Assembly (NCBI RefSeq): GCF_000814025.1
Contig: NZ_JWLL01000001.1
Location: 248,001 to 312,000 of the forward strand
DNA from: Tateyamaria sp. ANG-S1
GTDB lineage: Bacteria > Pseudomonadota > Alphaproteobacteria > Rhodobacterales > Rhodobacteraceae
Direction of reading: 5' to 3'
DNA: 64,000 nt
The translations under genes were made by a program, and so were the position numbers. The notes under the pieces were generated by a model, which was not told the origin of the DNA, ran no database searches, and saw only the letters and a program-made list of their open reading frames with translations. Positions 1 through 9,389 of the stretch are shown here, piece by piece (position 1 is the stretch's first letter; the number at the start of each line of letters is the position of its first letter).

Positions 1-3000
1 CGGACGGGTTGACCGGCGTGGTCGGCCCCAATGGCTGCGGCAAGTCGAACCTGCTGGAAGCGCTGCGCTGGGTGATGGGTGAGAACCGCCCCACGGCGAT
101 GCGCGGCGGGGGGATGGAGGATGTGATCTTTGCCGGCGCGTCGACCCGGCCCGCGCGCAACTTTGCCGAGGTCAGCCTGCACATCGACAACTCGGAGCGT
201 TTGGCCCCCGCCGGGTTCAACGATCAGGACGCGCTGGAGATCGTGCGCCGGATCACGCGGGATGTGGGCAGCGCCTACAAGACCAATGGCAAGGACGTGC
301 GTGCGCGTGATGTGCAGATGCTGTTTGCCGATGCGTCCACGGGCGCGCATTCGCCCGCGCTGGTGCGGCAGGGACAGATTGCGGAGCTGATTAACGCCAA
401 GCCGAAGAACCGGCGCCGCATTCTTGAGGAAGCGGCTGGGATTTCGGGCCTGTATCAGCGGCGGCATGAGGCCGAGTTGAAGCTGAAAGGGGCCGAGCAG
501 AACCTGGCCCGCGTCGATGATGTGATCGAGCAGTTGGCGGCGCAGTTGAACCAATTGGCGCGGCAGGCGAGGCAGGCCGCGCGGTATCGCGAGATTGGCG
601 ATTCCCTGCGCAAGGCCGAGGGGCAGTTGCTGTATCGCCGCTGGCGCGAGGCGGATGATGCGCGGGCGGCGGCGGATGAGGAGTTGCGCGCGCGGACCAC
701 GGCGGCGGCGCAGGCAGAAGGCGCTGTGCAGGTGTCGGCCAAGGCGCGGGTTGCTGCGGAGGATGCCTTGCCCCCATTGCGCGAGGAGGATGCGATTGCG
801 GCGGCTGTCTTGCAGCGTCTTGCGGTGCAGCGCGATACGCTGGCGGATCAGGAAGCGCAGGCGGAGCAGGCGATTGAGCGGCTAACCGGGCGGATTGCGC
901 AGTTGGCCCGCGACATTGAGCGCGAGGGCGGGCTGAACAAGGACGCGGGCGAAACGATTGAGCGTCTGGAATGGGAAGCGGCCGAGATTGCCAAGGCGAG
1001 CGAGGGGCATGAGACGCTGCTGGCAGAGGCAGCCGAGGCGGCGCGCGAGGCGGGTCAGGTCTTGCAGGCCCGCGAGGGCGATCAGTCGGACAAGACCGAG
1101 GATGTGGCGCGGCTGGCAGCGCGGCATGGGTCGGCGCAGCGGCTTCTGGAAGACAGCCGTAAGGTTGAGGCGAAGTCGGAGGCTGAGGCGGAGAAGGCGC
1201 GGGCGGCTGTGGCGACGAGCCGTGCGGCTTTGGACAAGGCGGGCGTGGATTTTGAAGCTGCCGAGGCGGCGTCGGCCGAGGCAGAGGCGACGGCCAAGCG
1301 CGCCGACGCGGCGCTGATCGCGGCGGAGGAGGCGCGGGCCGAGACCCAGTCGCGTGAGGCGGATGCCCGTGCGGAGCGGTCGGAGGCAGAGGGCGAGATG
1401 AACGCCTTGCGCGCTGAGGCCGGGGCGCTTGCCAAGCTGGTGGAGCGGGATACGGCTGAGGGTGGTCAGATCCTCGACCGGTTGCAGGTGCAGCAAGGGT
1501 TTGAAAAGGCGCTTGGTGCGGCTTTGGCCGATGATTTGCGCGCCCCGCAAGTTGAGGCGGATGGGCCGTCTGGTTGGGCGGTGTTGCCTGCCTATGACGT
1601 GGATCAGCCTTTGCCGGAGGGGGTGACGGCGCTGACGGAACACGTGTCGGTGCCGGAGGTGTTGCAGCGCCGGATGTCGCAGATCGGGCTTGTTGACGCG
1701 GATGATGCGGCGCGGTTGCAGCCGCTCTTGAAGCCCGGCCAGCGGTTGGTGTCGCAGGAAGGTGACGTTTGGCGTTGGGATGGTTTCCGTGCTTGGGCCG
1801 AGGATGCGCCGAGTGCGGCAGCTTTGCGCTTGCAGCAGTTGAACCGGTTGGAGGAGTTGAAGCAGTCGTTGGAGCGGGCCACGTCCCGTGCGGATGGTGC
1901 GCGGCAGGCGCATGAAGCTTTGACGGCGCGGATGGCGGAGTTGGCTGAGGCTGATAAGTTGGCCCGCAATACCCGTCGTGAGGCGGACCGGATGGTCGCA
2001 GATGCCGCACGGGCTTTGAGCCGGGCGGAGGCGGATCGCAATCTGGCCGAGGGGCGGCTGGAGTCTCTGGGCCTCGCCGTGACCCGGCATGAAGAGGATG
2101 CGATGGCGGCGCGGGCGCGTGTGTCGGAGGCTGAGACGGCGCTGGCTGATTTGCCCGATCTGGAGGCCGCGCGGGCGGAGGTTGAGGACCTGCGCATGAC
2201 CGTTGAGGCGGCGCGTATCACGATGATGTCGCGCCGGTCGGCCCATGATGATTTGCGCCGCACGGGCGAGGCTCGCGTGAAGCGCGCGCAGGAGATCACC
2301 AAGGAGATCAGTGGCTGGAAGCACCGGCTTGAGACCGCAGAACGGCGCACGGCGGAACTGGTGGACCGCAAGGTGACGTCCGAGGCCGAGTTGAAAGAGG
2401 CGCAGGCGGCGCCCGGTGAGTTGGCGGCCAAGCGTGAGGCTTTGAGTGACGAGATTGCGCGGGCTGAGAGCCGCAAGGCCGAGGCGGCCAATGCGCTGTC
2501 CGAGGACGAGGGCAAGTTGCGCGATGCGACGCTCGCCGAGCGTGAGGCGGAGCGCTTGGCCTCCGAGGCGCGCGAGGCGCGGGCCCGGTCTGAGGCGCGG
2601 TCGGAGGCGGCGCGGGAGACCGTGGCATATGCCGCGGAGAGGATTGCCGAAGAACAGCAGATGACGCCGAACCAGTTGCTGACGGCTTTGGATGTCGTGC
2701 CGGATCAGATGCCGGGGGCGGAGGCGTTGGAGACTGAAGTGGGCCGGTTGAAGCGCCAGCGGGATGCGCTTGGTGCTGTCAACCTGCGGGCCGAGGAAGA
2801 CGCCAAGGAGGTGCAGGAAGAGCATGACACGCTGGTGGGGGAGAAGGCCGATCTGGAAGAGGCCATCAAGACCCTGCGCAGCGGCATTGCCAGCCTGAAC
2901 CGTGAGGGGCGGGAGCGGTTGTTGACCGCGTTCGAGCAGGTCAATTCGAACTTCTCTCTGCTCTTTACCCACTTGTTTGGTGGGGGCGAGGCGAACCTGG

Positions 3001-3389
3001 TGATGGTCGAAAGTGAGGACCCGCTGGAGGCGGGGCTTGAGATCATGTGCCAGCCGCCTGGCAAGAAGCTCTCGACGCTGAGCCTGTTGTCAGGCGGGGA
3101 GCAGACCTTGACCGCGATGGCGCTGATCTTTGCCGTGTTCCTGGCGAACCCGGCGCCGATCTGTGTGCTGGACGAGGTGGACGCGCCGCTCGATGATGCC
3201 AACGTGACCCGCTTTTGCGATCTTCTGGATGAGATGTGCCGCCGGACGGACACGCGGTTCCTGATCATCACGCACCACGCGGTGACGATGGCGCGCATGG
3301 ATCGGCTGTTTGGTGTGACCATGGCGGAGCAAGGGGTGAGCCAGTTGGTGTCGGTGGACCTGAAGAAGGCTGAGACGATGGTGGCCTGA
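1..3389 (+). CDS. smc: SMC chromosome-segregation ATPase, 5' end outside window
   Basis: Structural maintenance of chromosomes protein, the ATPase core of the bacterial condensin that organises and segregates the chromosome. The reading frame is open at base 1 (it reads D-G before the first TTG), so only the extreme N-terminus is missing. Visible in order: Walker A GPNGCGKSN within the first 20 residues, a Q-loop region (RQGQIAELI), a long coiled coil rich in Ala/Glu/Arg, a hinge domain around bases 1500-1800, a second coiled coil, then the ABC signature LSGGEQTLTA and Walker B VLDEVDAPLDD near the C-terminus. About 1128 residues are present, the usual SMC length. No ScpA/ScpB gene lies next to it on this side. 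Confidence 0.97.
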   Translation, partial: DGLTGVVGPNGCGKSNLLEALRWVMGENRPTAMRGGGMEDVIFAGASTRPARNFAEVSLHIDNSERLAPAGFNDQDALEIVRRITRDVGSAYKTNGKDVRARDVQMLFADASTGAHSPALVRQGQIAELINAKPKNRRRILEEAAGISGLYQRRHEAELKLKGAEQNLARVDDVIEQLAAQLNQLARQARQAARYREIGDSLRKAEGQLLYRRWREADDARAAADEELRARTTAAAQAEGAVQVSAKARVAAEDALPPLREEDAIAAAVLQRLAVQRDTLADQEAQAEQAIERLTGRIAQLARDIEREGGLNKDAGETIERLEWEAAEIAKASEGHETLLAEAAEAAREAGQVLQAREGDQSDKTEDVARLAARHGSAQRLLEDSRKVEAKSEAEAEKARAAVATSRAALDKAGVDFEAAEAASAEAEATAKRADAALIAAEEARAETQSREADARAERSEAEGEMNALRAEAGALAKLVERDTAEGGQILDRLQVQQGFEKALGAALADDLRAPQVEADGPSGWAVLPAYDVDQPLPEGVTALTEHVSVPEVLQRRMSQIGLVDADDAARLQPLLKPGQRLVSQEGDVWRWDGFRAWAEDAPSAAALRLQQLNRLEELKQSLERATSRADGARQAHEALTARMAELAEADKLARNTRREADRMVADAARALSRAEADRNLAEGRLESLGLAVTRHEEDAMAARARVSEAETALADLPDLEAARAEVEDLRMTVEAARITMMSRRSAHDDLRRTGEARVKRAQEITKEISGWKHRLETAERRTAELVDRKVTSEAELKEAQAAPGELAAKREALSDEIARAESRKAEAANALSEDEGKLRDATLAEREAERLASEAREARARSEARSEAARETVAYAAERIAEEQQMTPNQLLTALDVVPDQMPGAEALETEVGRLKRQRDALGAVNLRAEEDAKEVQEEHDTLVGEKADLEEAIKTLRSGIASLNREGRERLLTAFEQVNSNFSLLFTHLFGGGEANLVMVESEDPLEAGLEIMCQPPGKKLSTLSLLSGGEQTLTAMALIFAVFLANPAPICVLDEVDAPLDDANVTRFCDLLDEMCRRTDTRFLIITHHAVTMARMDRLFGVTMAEQGVSQLVSVDLKKAETMVA

Positions 3390-3444
3390 GGTCATCACCG
3401 TGACGTGACGGGACCGTATGTGCCAAGCATGCTATAGACACAGC

Positions 3445-3795
3445 ATGCGACTTTCTTTGATTTTCCTTCTGCTTACTGGTCCAGCCTTTGCCCAGGATTG
3501 GGCGTTGCGCAGCACTGATGCACCTCTTGACGGTCCTGCCGTCGTGGCGCTGGTCGAGGGGAACACTCTGACGTTCTTTGATGACGGACAGTCCAAGTTT
3601 TCGGCGGGTGGCGCGTATTCCTACACCTATGCCAATGGCGGCGGGACGGCGTTTGGTCGGTATGTGGTTGGTGATGACGGCACTGTCTGCATTGCTTTTC
3701 GCAACGGGTTTGGACGATGTGATCGGTATGTCGAAAGCAACGGCCGCGTGGTCATGCTGACGGAAAAGGGCGAGCGGTTTCCGATCCGGCCTTAA
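3445..3795 (+). CDS. small secreted protein of unknown function
   Basis: A 116-residue protein. I start it at the ATG that gives a clean signal peptide (MRLSLIFLLLTGPAFAQ, cleavage after AFA); an upstream in-frame ATG at 3418 would put a charged and Cys/His-rich stretch in front of the signal. The mature part is about 100 residues, Gly/Tyr-rich, predicted mostly beta, with two cysteines (in the segments VCIAF and GRCDR) that could form a disulfide in the periplasm. It follows smc in the same direction after 55 bases. No family is recognised; resemblance to short secreted Rhodobacterales proteins is an impression only. Confidence 0.75.
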   Translation: MRLSLIFLLLTGPAFAQDWALRSTDAPLDGPAVVALVEGNTLTFFDDGQSKFSAGGAYSYTYANGGGTAFGRYVVGDDGTVCIAFRNGFGRCDRYVESNGRVVMLTEKGERFPIRP

Positions 3796-3870
3796 CGCGC
3801 AGTTTTAACCAAATCTTCTACACTTTCTCAGCATCTTGCCTGCGCGGCCCAACCCGGGCTGTGAAAGGGG

Positions 3871-3969
3871 GTGATTGAACTGTCGGAGAGACACTTCCGA
3901 AGATGGATGGTCGCGATCGCAGTCATGACATTGTGTGTCGCGGTCATCCGGCTCTTGATCGGGCTGTAG
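3871..3969 (+). CDS. possible 32-residue single-span membrane peptide
   Basis: A GTG-initiated frame encodes 32 residues: a charged head (IELSERHFRRW) followed by a hydrophobic helix (MVAIAVMTLCVAVIRLLIGL). A purine-rich AAAGGGG sits just 5' of the GTG, and a strong bidirectional hairpin terminator begins 14 bases after the stop. That arrangement (RBS, short membrane helix, terminator) is what a genuine small-protein gene looks like. The RBS-start spacing is short and the frame is too small to judge by composition, so this is a candidate only. Confidence 0.35.
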   Translation: MIELSERHFRRWMVAIAVMTLCVAVIRLLIGL

Positions 3970-3982
3970 CCTGAAAAAGAGT

Positions 3983-4017
3983 GACCCGGCAGAGGTGCAA
4001 CTCTGCCGGGTCTTTTG
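3983..4017. terminator. bidirectional intrinsic terminator
   Basis: A perfect 12-bp stem (GACCCGGCAGAG / CTCTGCCGGGTC) closes a 6-base loop. It is followed by TTTTGTT on the plus strand and, read on the minus strand, by ACTCTTTTT. It can end transcription from the possible small peptide gene and from the lytic transglycosylase gene coming from the other side. Confidence 0.85.
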
Positions 4018-4093
4018 TTCGGTGATTGAACTGAACAAAACTTCCGATGGATTGAATATAATCCAATTCTTACCAAAACTCAAACGCGCGCTG

Positions 4094-5266
4094 TCAAAGT
4101 TGGTTAAGCAACGCAGGCGTAGGCCACGCATCAGCGGGCAAGCCCAGTCGCTTTTGTTCGGCCTGAACAGCCGCCCGTGTTCCAGCCCCCAGGATGCCGT
4201 CAATCTTGCCCACATTGTGCCCGCGCGCCTGTAGTTTGGTCTGCAAACGCTTCATCTGATCTGGGCCAAGCCCTGCGTCCGGGTTGCCCGCATCATAAAC
4301 CTGCGCGCCACCCAGACGGGTCGCGAAATAGGCCGCGGTGAGCACGTAGGTGAAGGACTGGTTCCACTCGAAATAGACATCGAAATTCGGATAGGCGAGG
4401 AAGGCGGGGCCCTTGTGCCCTTGCGGTAGGATCAGGGAGGCAGGCAGGTTGGCAAGCTGGCCATTGCGCGCCTCAATGCCCGTGGCTTGCCAGTCGGCAA
4501 CGTTGCGTGGTTTGCTCACGCCGCTCAGGCTCCAGTCCATCTGCGCGGGCACTGTGACCTCTTGCAGCCAGGGTTCGCCCGCGCGCCAGCCGAAATGCTG
4601 GAGCATCTTGCCACCGGACATGAGCGCATCGGGGGCAGAGGTCTTGAGGCGCACTGCCCCGTCGCCATCGCCGTCCACACCGTTTTCGATGATGTCGCCG
4701 GGCAGCATCTGGACCATACCGATCTCGCCCGCCCATGCCCCAGTGGTGCGCGCCGGGTCGAAATCTCCGGCGGCGAAGAGCTGCATGGCGGCAAAGACCT
4801 GTGGACGGAACAGATCGGGGCGGCGGCAGTCATGGGCCAGTGTGACGAGTGCGTTTGCGGTATTGAAGTCGCCCTGAAACGATCCGTAATCCGTCTCGAA
4901 TGCCCAGAAGGCCAAAAGCACGTTACGGTCGACGCCGTAGTCGCGCTCGACCCGGTCAAACACGCTGTCCCATTGCCGCGCCTTGGCCCGGCCCGTGTCG
5001 ATGCGGTTTTGCGAGATCAGGCGTCGGGAAAAGTCGATGAAAGGGCGTTGGAACACGCCTTGGGCGCGGTCGGCGCGCAGAACTTTGGGGTCTTGTCGCA
5101 CGGAGGCGAGGAAACGCTCTGCGGTTGCGGTTGCAATGCCGCGCGATGCTGCTTCGGATTTCAGGCCGTCTTTGAAGGCGGAGAAGCCGCCGCCGCATTG
5201 TGCCAGTGCGAGGCCCGGCAGACATGTCATGACCGCCGCGCAGGCGATTTTTCTCAGAATATCCAA
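4094..5266 (-). CDS. MltB-family lytic murein transglycosylase with peptidoglycan-binding domain
   Basis: Cleaves the MurNAc-GlcNAc bond of peptidoglycan to form 1,6-anhydro ends in the periplasm. From a TTG start (SD GGAG seven bases upstream) the protein has 390 residues: a signal peptide ending LPGLALAQ, an SLT_2/MltB catalytic domain with the motif FWAFETDYG (the Glu is the expected catalytic acid), then a C-terminal PG_binding_1 domain (about the last 60 residues, motif [14 protein letters not shown]). An ATG at 5320 is also in frame, but it gives a poor signal sequence and lies well inside cbiB. The TTG start overlaps the 3' end of cbiB by 13 bases, suggesting cotranscription with the cobalamin genes. 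Confidence 0.9.
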   Translation of the reverse strand: MDILRKIACAAVMTCLPGLALAQCGGGFSAFKDGLKSEAASRGIATATAERFLASVRQDPKVLRADRAQGVFQRPFIDFSRRLISQNRIDTGRAKARQWDSVFDRVERDYGVDRNVLLAFWAFETDYGSFQGDFNTANALVTLAHDCRRPDLFRPQVFAAMQLFAAGDFDPARTTGAWAGEIGMVQMLPGDIIENGVDGDGDGAVRLKTSAPDALMSGGKMLQHFGWRAGEPWLQEVTVPAQMDWSLSGVSKPRNVADWQATGIEARNGQLANLPASLILPQGHKGPAFLAYPNFDVYFEWNQSFTYVLTAAYFATRLGGAQVYDAGNPDAGLGPDQMKRLQTKLQARGHNVGKIDGILGAGTRAAVQAEQKRLGLPADAWPTPALLNQL

Positions 5267-6174
5267 ATCAAAACTCCAACAAAAAGAATAGCGGTTAGGG
5301 CCAAGCCCCAGCTTTTCCACACGATCCGAACTGCGGCGTCAATGTCCGCAGGCCCGATGACCTGCCGCCCGTCTGGATTGACCCAGGCGAGCTCCTCCAT
5401 TTGCCCGTGATAGCTGCGCGGACCGGCGAGGGCGATGTGCATGGCGCGCGCCATCGCCGCCTCGGGCCAGCCTGCGTTGGGCGAGCGGTGCAGGGCGGCG
5501 TCGGTGCGGATGGCGGGCCACTGGGCGGTGACCCCGCCCGCGAGAGCGATCAGACCGCCAGTTAGTCTGGCGGGCACCCAGTTCAGGAGGTCATCAAGCC
5601 GTGCTGCCGCCCAGCCGAATTCCGCGTGGCGGGGCGTGAGGTAGCCGATCATGCTGTCCGCTGTATTGACGACTTTGTAGATCAGGATACCCGGCAGGCC
5701 GCCGATCAGGAACCAGAAGGCGGGCGCGATGACCCCGTCGCTGAAGTTCTCCGACAGGCTTTCGATCCCCGCGCGGGCGACCTGATCCGGCGTGGCGGTG
5801 CTGACGTCGCGGCCCACGATCATGGCGACGGCGCGTCGCCCTTCGCCCGTTGACTGGCGCAGACCTTGGGCGACGGCGGCGACATGGTCGATGAGCGAGC
5901 GGTGCGCCAGCAGGATCGCGGCGATGATCACCTCAATGACCCAACCAAGCTGGGCGAGGGCCAGGCCGATCATGCCTGCTCCGATCACAAGGAGCACGAT
6001 GGCTGCCAGGCCCTTGGTGCGCGCGCCCGGTTCGGTGTTCAACCGCGTGTCGAGCGCGCCGACGGCGCGGCCCATCAGGACAGCCGGATGTGGCAGGCGC
6101 GACCAGAGCCATTTCGGCTCTCCGGCCACTGCATCCAGCATCATGGCGAGTGCAAGGGTCAGCGCGGTTGTCAC
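5254..6174 (-). CDS. cbiB: adenosylcobinamide-phosphate synthase CbiB
   Basis: Membrane enzyme that attaches (R)-1-amino-2-propanol phosphate (or the free alcohol) to adenosylcobyric acid late in cobalamin synthesis. A GTG start is chosen because it gives the GTGA overlap with the upstream cobD stop and a normal 306-residue protein starting in a hydrophobic helix. Family motifs are visible: [19 protein letters not shown] near the N-terminus, [17 protein letters not shown], and [13 protein letters not shown]. Several transmembrane helices. It is translationally coupled to cobD, which makes its aminopropanol phosphate substrate. Confidence 0.93.
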   Translation of the reverse strand: MTTALTLALAMMLDAVAGEPKWLWSRLPHPAVLMGRAVGALDTRLNTEPGARTKGLAAIVLLVIGAGMIGLALAQLGWVIEVIIAAILLAHRSLIDHVAAVAQGLRQSTGEGRRAVAMIVGRDVSTATPDQVARAGIESLSENFSDGVIAPAFWFLIGGLPGILIYKVVNTADSMIGYLTPRHAEFGWAAARLDDLLNWVPARLTGGLIALAGGVTAQWPAIRTDAALHRSPNAGWPEAAMARAMHIALAGPRSYHGQMEELAWVNPDGRQVIGPADIDAAVRIVWKSWGLALTAILFVGVLIWIF

Positions 6175-7142
6175 AGGGCGCTTTCGAGTTGCGACCAGCG
6201 ATCTGCCGGGGGCAGGCCAAGGCGGAGCCAGTTTTTGCTGTAGGGGAAGATACGGCTCCAGACATGGGATCGCGCGAGGCGGGTTTGCCAAGCAGCCGCG
6301 TCGCCGACGTTATAGAGGCGGAAGAGTGTGGTGCCCCCGACTGTCTGAGCACCATGGCTTTGCAACAGTGTGTCGAGCCGTGTTGCGTCTTGGGTCAGGG
6401 TGACGCGCATTTGATCTGCCCATGCGTGGTCTTCAAGCGCCGCGGCACCGATGGTCAGGGCGATGCCCGACACCGGCCAGGGCCCCAGCATTTCAGCCAG
6501 TCGCACCACCAGAGCTGGATCGCCGATGACAAAGCCGAGGCGCACGCCAGCGAGGCCCCAGAACTTGCCGAAGCTTTTCAGGATCAGGGTGCCGGGCTGG
6601 TTGGCCGTTTCGATCAGGCTGGCCTCGGGCGAGACGTCGCAGAAGCTTTCGTCAATGATCTTCAGCGGTGCGCACAGATCGCTTTTGGCCCAGTGCCGCC
6701 CGTCCGGATTGTTGGGATGTACGAGGACCTGTGCATCCGCGGTTTGGCCATCGTCGCGCACGGTCCATCCTGCATTTGCGAAGCTGGCAGCGTGTTCGTT
6801 ATAGGTTGGTTGCGGGATCTGAACTGTGCCCGCAGGCGCCAGCCGCGGGATTTGCGCGATGGCGGCAGAGGCGCCGGGCGTGGCGAGGATGGCGGCGCTG
6901 TCTGGCACGTTCCATGCCACGCGGGCGGCTTTTACCAACCGGTCTGCGGCTGCCTTGTCCGGCAAGGCGGTCCAATCTGTTTGCGACAAATCGGGTAAGG
7001 AATAGGGGGTTGGGTTAATACCTGTGGAGAGGTCGATCCACACAGGCCGATGCCCGCCATATTGCGCAATCGCTGCGTCCAGGCCGCCACCGTGGTCCCT
7101 TGTTTGCGCCAAAATACAAGGCTCCTGTGTGTGACGTGCCAT
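6171..7142 (-). CDS. cobD: threonine-phosphate decarboxylase CobD (CobC type)
   Basis: PLP-dependent class I aminotransferase-fold enzyme that decarboxylates L-threonine phosphate to aminopropanol phosphate for the cobalamin nucleotide loop. The start is the ATG giving [13 protein letters not shown]; the N-terminal HGGGLDAA and DLSTGINP motifs follow as in the family. [16 protein letters not shown] carries the PLP lysine, and HPNNPDGR is the usual substrate-phosphate region. Length 323 residues is normal. It overlaps cbiB by GTGA. I looked for a cobalamin riboswitch in the 150 bases upstream and did not see one. Note that some alphaproteobacterial nomenclature calls this gene cobC. Confidence 0.92.
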   Translation of the reverse strand: MARHTQEPCILAQTRDHGGGLDAAIAQYGGHRPVWIDLSTGINPTPYSLPDLSQTDWTALPDKAAADRLVKAARVAWNVPDSAAILATPGASAAIAQIPRLAPAGTVQIPQPTYNEHAASFANAGWTVRDDGQTADAQVLVHPNNPDGRHWAKSDLCAPLKIIDESFCDVSPEASLIETANQPGTLILKSFGKFWGLAGVRLGFVIGDPALVVRLAEMLGPWPVSGIALTIGAAALEDHAWADQMRVTLTQDATRLDTLLQSHGAQTVGGTTLFRLYNVGDAAAWQTRLARSHVWSRIFPYSKNWLRLGLPPADRWSQLESAL

Positions 7143-7226
7143 TTTCGGCGATATCCGGCCCGGTGAAAGCGGAAAGTCGCGCAATTTTCAAGTCTATGTG
7201 ACCGCGTTAACTGACTACATCATCTG

Positions 7227-7241
7227 TTAACCGTTTGTTAA
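7227..7241 (+). promoter_or_regulatory. CtrA-type box TTAA-N7-TTAA
   Basis: TTAACCGTTTGTTAA matches the established alphaproteobacterial CtrA recognition pattern TTAA-N7-TTAA exactly. It lies 52 bases 5' of the ATG of the receiver-like gene at 7294, and another GTTAAC lies 20 bases further upstream (7206-7211). It could equally serve the divergent cobD gene. Binding is inferred from the motif only. Confidence 0.55.
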
Positions 7242-7293
7242 GACAATCTTGTCCAGAAGCAGTTGCGGCCCTTTGGGCTGGCTCGGAGTGACC

Positions 7294-7653
7294 ATGAACG
7301 TGTTGATCGTAGAAAGCAGGCCTGAGCTTGGGGTTTTGTGGCAGCGGCATTTGGTGCGGCTGGGGGCGGATGTGGCGCTGGTGCATGGGCAGGACGAGGC
7401 GGTTGCGCATCTTTCGGAGCATGACGCCGACATCATTGTCATGGATCTGGTGCTGGACGAGGGCAGTGCGCTGGCCGTGGCGGACTTTGCCAGCTACCGC
7501 CACCCGAATGCGCGGGTGATCTTTGTCACCGACACGACCTTTTTCTCGGACGGGTCGATCTTCAATCACGCGAGCAACGCTTGCGCTTTTGTCCCAGCAG
7601 GCACGCCGCCAGAGGATCTGGCGGCGATGGTGGAGCATTACGGGGTCAGCTAG
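7294..7653 (+). CDS. CheY-like single-domain receiver with degenerate active site
   Basis: A 119-residue protein spanning one receiver fold and nothing else. The ATG is chosen for its GGAG 8 bases upstream. The phospho-acceptor Asp is present (IIVMDLVLDEG, D51), and one acidic residue remains near the N-terminus (VLIVESRPE, where DD or ED is usual). The conserved Thr/Ser strand reads FVTDTTFF. The lysine that normally follows strand 5 as K-P is missing: the segment reads FVPAGTPPED. It may therefore be an atypical or phosphorylation-independent receiver. It has a CtrA-type box upstream and converges on the GST-like gene with a 4-base overlap. No kinase gene is adjacent. Confidence 0.75.
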   Translation: MNVLIVESRPELGVLWQRHLVRLGADVALVHGQDEAVAHLSEHDADIIVMDLVLDEGSALAVADFASYRHPNARVIFVTDTTFFSDGSIFNHASNACAFVPAGTPPEDLAAMVEHYGVS

Positions 7654-8633
7654 CTGACCGCCGCGCGCCCGTGGGGTGCGTCAAAATCGAGAACCGGATT
7701 GATCGGCAAGATGCGGTGCGGATTGATGCTTTCGTGGCTGTAGTGATAGTGCCGCACGATGTGGTCCATGTTCACCGTCTCGGCCACGCCGGGGACCTGA
7801 TACAGCTCGCGGGTGTAGGCCCAGAGGTTGGGGTAATCCACCAGCCGCTTGCGGTTGCACTTGAAATGTAGGTGATAGACCGCGTCGAAACGCACAAGCG
7901 TCGTCCAGAGCCGCCAGTCGGCTTCGGTGATGCGGTCGCCCATCAAGTAGCGTGATCCGGACAGCCGATCCTCCAGCCAATCGAGCGTGTCGAAGAGGGG
8001 ATGCACCGCTTCGTCATAGGCCGCTTGCGTGGTGGCGAAGCCGGATTTGTAGACGCCGTTGTTGAGCGTGTCGTAGATGCGGTCATTCACGGGTGCGATG
8101 GCGTCGCGCAGCTCTTCGGGCCAGTAGTCATCGGTGCTTCCGGTGATCCCGTCGAAGGCGGAATTGAACATGCGGATGATCTCGGAGCTTTCGTTGCTCA
8201 CGATGGTTTCGCGCTGTTTGTCCCAGAGAATTGGCACGGTCACGCGGCCCGAAAACTGCGGATCGGCCCTTGTATATATGTCTCTGGCGAAGGGCAGGGC
8301 GTAAAGCGTGTCGCCGGTGGCACCTTTGTCATCTACCTCGAATGTCCAGCCTTCGGTCAGCATGTCGGGATGGACGGCGGAGATGCTGATGTGATTGGTG
8401 AGCCCTTTGAGCGTGCGGAAGATCAGAGCGCGGTGCGCCCACGGGCAGGCATAAGAGACATAGAGGTGATAGCGCCCGCTGGCGGCTTCGAACCCGCCTA
8501 TCCCGGAGGGGCCCGCGCTGCCATCGGCGGTGATCCAGTTGCGGAACTTGGCCTGGCTGCGCTGGAACTTTCCGCCGCTCGATTTCGTGTCGTACCACCG
8601 GTCGTGCCAGACGCCGTCCACCAAAAGGCCCAT
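7650..8633 (-). CDS. glutathionyl-hydroquinone reductase (Xi-class GST, YqjG/PcpF family)
   Basis: Cytoplasmic thiol transferase that removes glutathione from glutathionyl-hydroquinones. The 327-residue protein has the family N-terminus (LVDGVWHDRWYDT), the catalytic-cysteine motif YACPWAHRA, and an all-helical C-terminal GST domain with MGDRITEADWRLW. The ATG at 8633 is chosen over the one six bases upstream because AGGAG is then correctly spaced (7 bases). It is divergent from the next gene and convergent with the receiver gene. Confidence 0.9.
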   Translation of the reverse strand: MGLLVDGVWHDRWYDTKSSGGKFQRSQAKFRNWITADGSAGPSGIGGFEAASGRYHLYVSYACPWAHRALIFRTLKGLTNHISISAVHPDMLTEGWTFEVDDKGATGDTLYALPFARDIYTRADPQFSGRVTVPILWDKQRETIVSNESSEIIRMFNSAFDGITGSTDDYWPEELRDAIAPVNDRIYDTLNNGVYKSGFATTQAAYDEAVHPLFDTLDWLEDRLSGSRYLMGDRITEADWRLWTTLVRFDAVYHLHFKCNRKRLVDYPNLWAYTRELYQVPGVAETVNMDHIVRHYHYSHESINPHRILPINPVLDFDAPHGRAAVS

Positions 8634-8854
8634 GTTCATTCTCCTGTCTGCGTTGGGGGAGATGTAGAGGCAGCGGAATTGCGCGCAAACCGAAGCCCGC
8701 GCGCACGACGCCTGCGCCTGCGCACATCCGCATGTTAGGGGAGAGTCACAGGAATGCCACAACCCGAAAGAGTTGCGCCATGTCATTGGATTTTAACTGA
8801 AACGACTCAGTGATGTGGTCATCTTGTGCCGTGGGAGCGAGAGGAAAGACTGCC

Positions 8855-9211
8855 ATGTCGACATTCGTACCGAAGGAAGTGCAAGCGGGCCTGGACAGCG
8901 CGCGGTTGCAGTCGCTGAAGGAAGCCTCGCGTTTGCGTCTGGCTGTGGACGGCGTGACATATCCGGTGCTGCGCATGTGGAAGACCGGCTTTTCCATGCA
9001 GGCCGAGACGGCGCCGTATCTGCGCGGCTATGTGGACCTGTATGATGGCGCGATCCACCTGTTCCAATGCCTGATCGTCGCCGCCGATGAGGAGGCGGGC
9101 GAGATGCGCTACGAGTTCAAGCGCCTGACCGCTGTGTCGGAAAAACCGGCCCTTGATTTCGCCCGGTCAGAGGACGCGCCGGTGGCGCTGCTGACCCGTC
9201 AAACCGACTGA
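8855..9211 (+). CDS. conserved hypothetical protein, 118 residues
   Basis: Soluble acidic protein starting MSTFVPKEVQAG, with no signal peptide or membrane span. The central region (VLRMWKTGFSMQAETAPYL, then GYVDLYDGAIHLFQCLI) has alternating beta-strand character that loosely resembles a PilZ-like barrel, but the arginine-rich c-di-GMP binding motif is absent. The start lies 30 bases after a GAGCGAGAGGAAAG purine stretch. It is monocistronic: it is divergent from the GST-like gene and followed by repeat-rich non-coding DNA. I do not recognise a function. Confidence 0.7.
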   Translation: MSTFVPKEVQAGLDSARLQSLKEASRLRLAVDGVTYPVLRMWKTGFSMQAETAPYLRGYVDLYDGAIHLFQCLIVAADEEAGEMRYEFKRLTAVSEKPALDFARSEDAPVALLTRQTD

Positions 9212-9253
9212 GTGCGCGCGGCTTAACGTACCGTGCGGTGCCTGTTTAGACGC

Positions 9254-9365
9254 GAAACTGCAGGTTTTCGTGCTGAAACTGCGTGTTTTGGGGCCGCTCA
9301 TTTCGCGCTAAAAACGCCCGATTTTGGCAAAGTGCACATTTTGGCGTTCAAACTGCGCGTTTTTG
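9254..9365. repeat. array of five degenerate 16-bp repeats
   Basis: Five variants of AAACTGCGNGTTTTGG occur in 112 bases: at 9255 (AAACTGCAGGTTTTCG), 9276 (AAACTGCGTGTTTTGG), 9311 (AAAACGCCCGATTTTGG), 9329 (AAAGTGCACATTTTGG) and 9350 (AAACTGCGCGTTTTTG). Two of the spacings are exactly 21 bases. The array lies between the 3' ends of two convergent genes (8855-9211 and znuB). Function unknown. Confidence 0.6.
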
Positions 9366-9389
9366 AGGGGCGTTTGCGAGCAACGTCCT

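Noticed and set aside
391-2972. Very long minus-strand ORFs (539 and 696 codons) opposite smc
   Set aside because: They are Pro/Arg/His-rich mirror translations typical of antisense frames in GC-rich coding DNA; smc is fully intact on the plus strand.
7143-7293. Cobalamin riboswitch expected before cobD-cbiB
   Set aside because: No B12-box-like core or long structured leader was recognised in the 150 bases; only GTTAAC/CtrA-type words are present.
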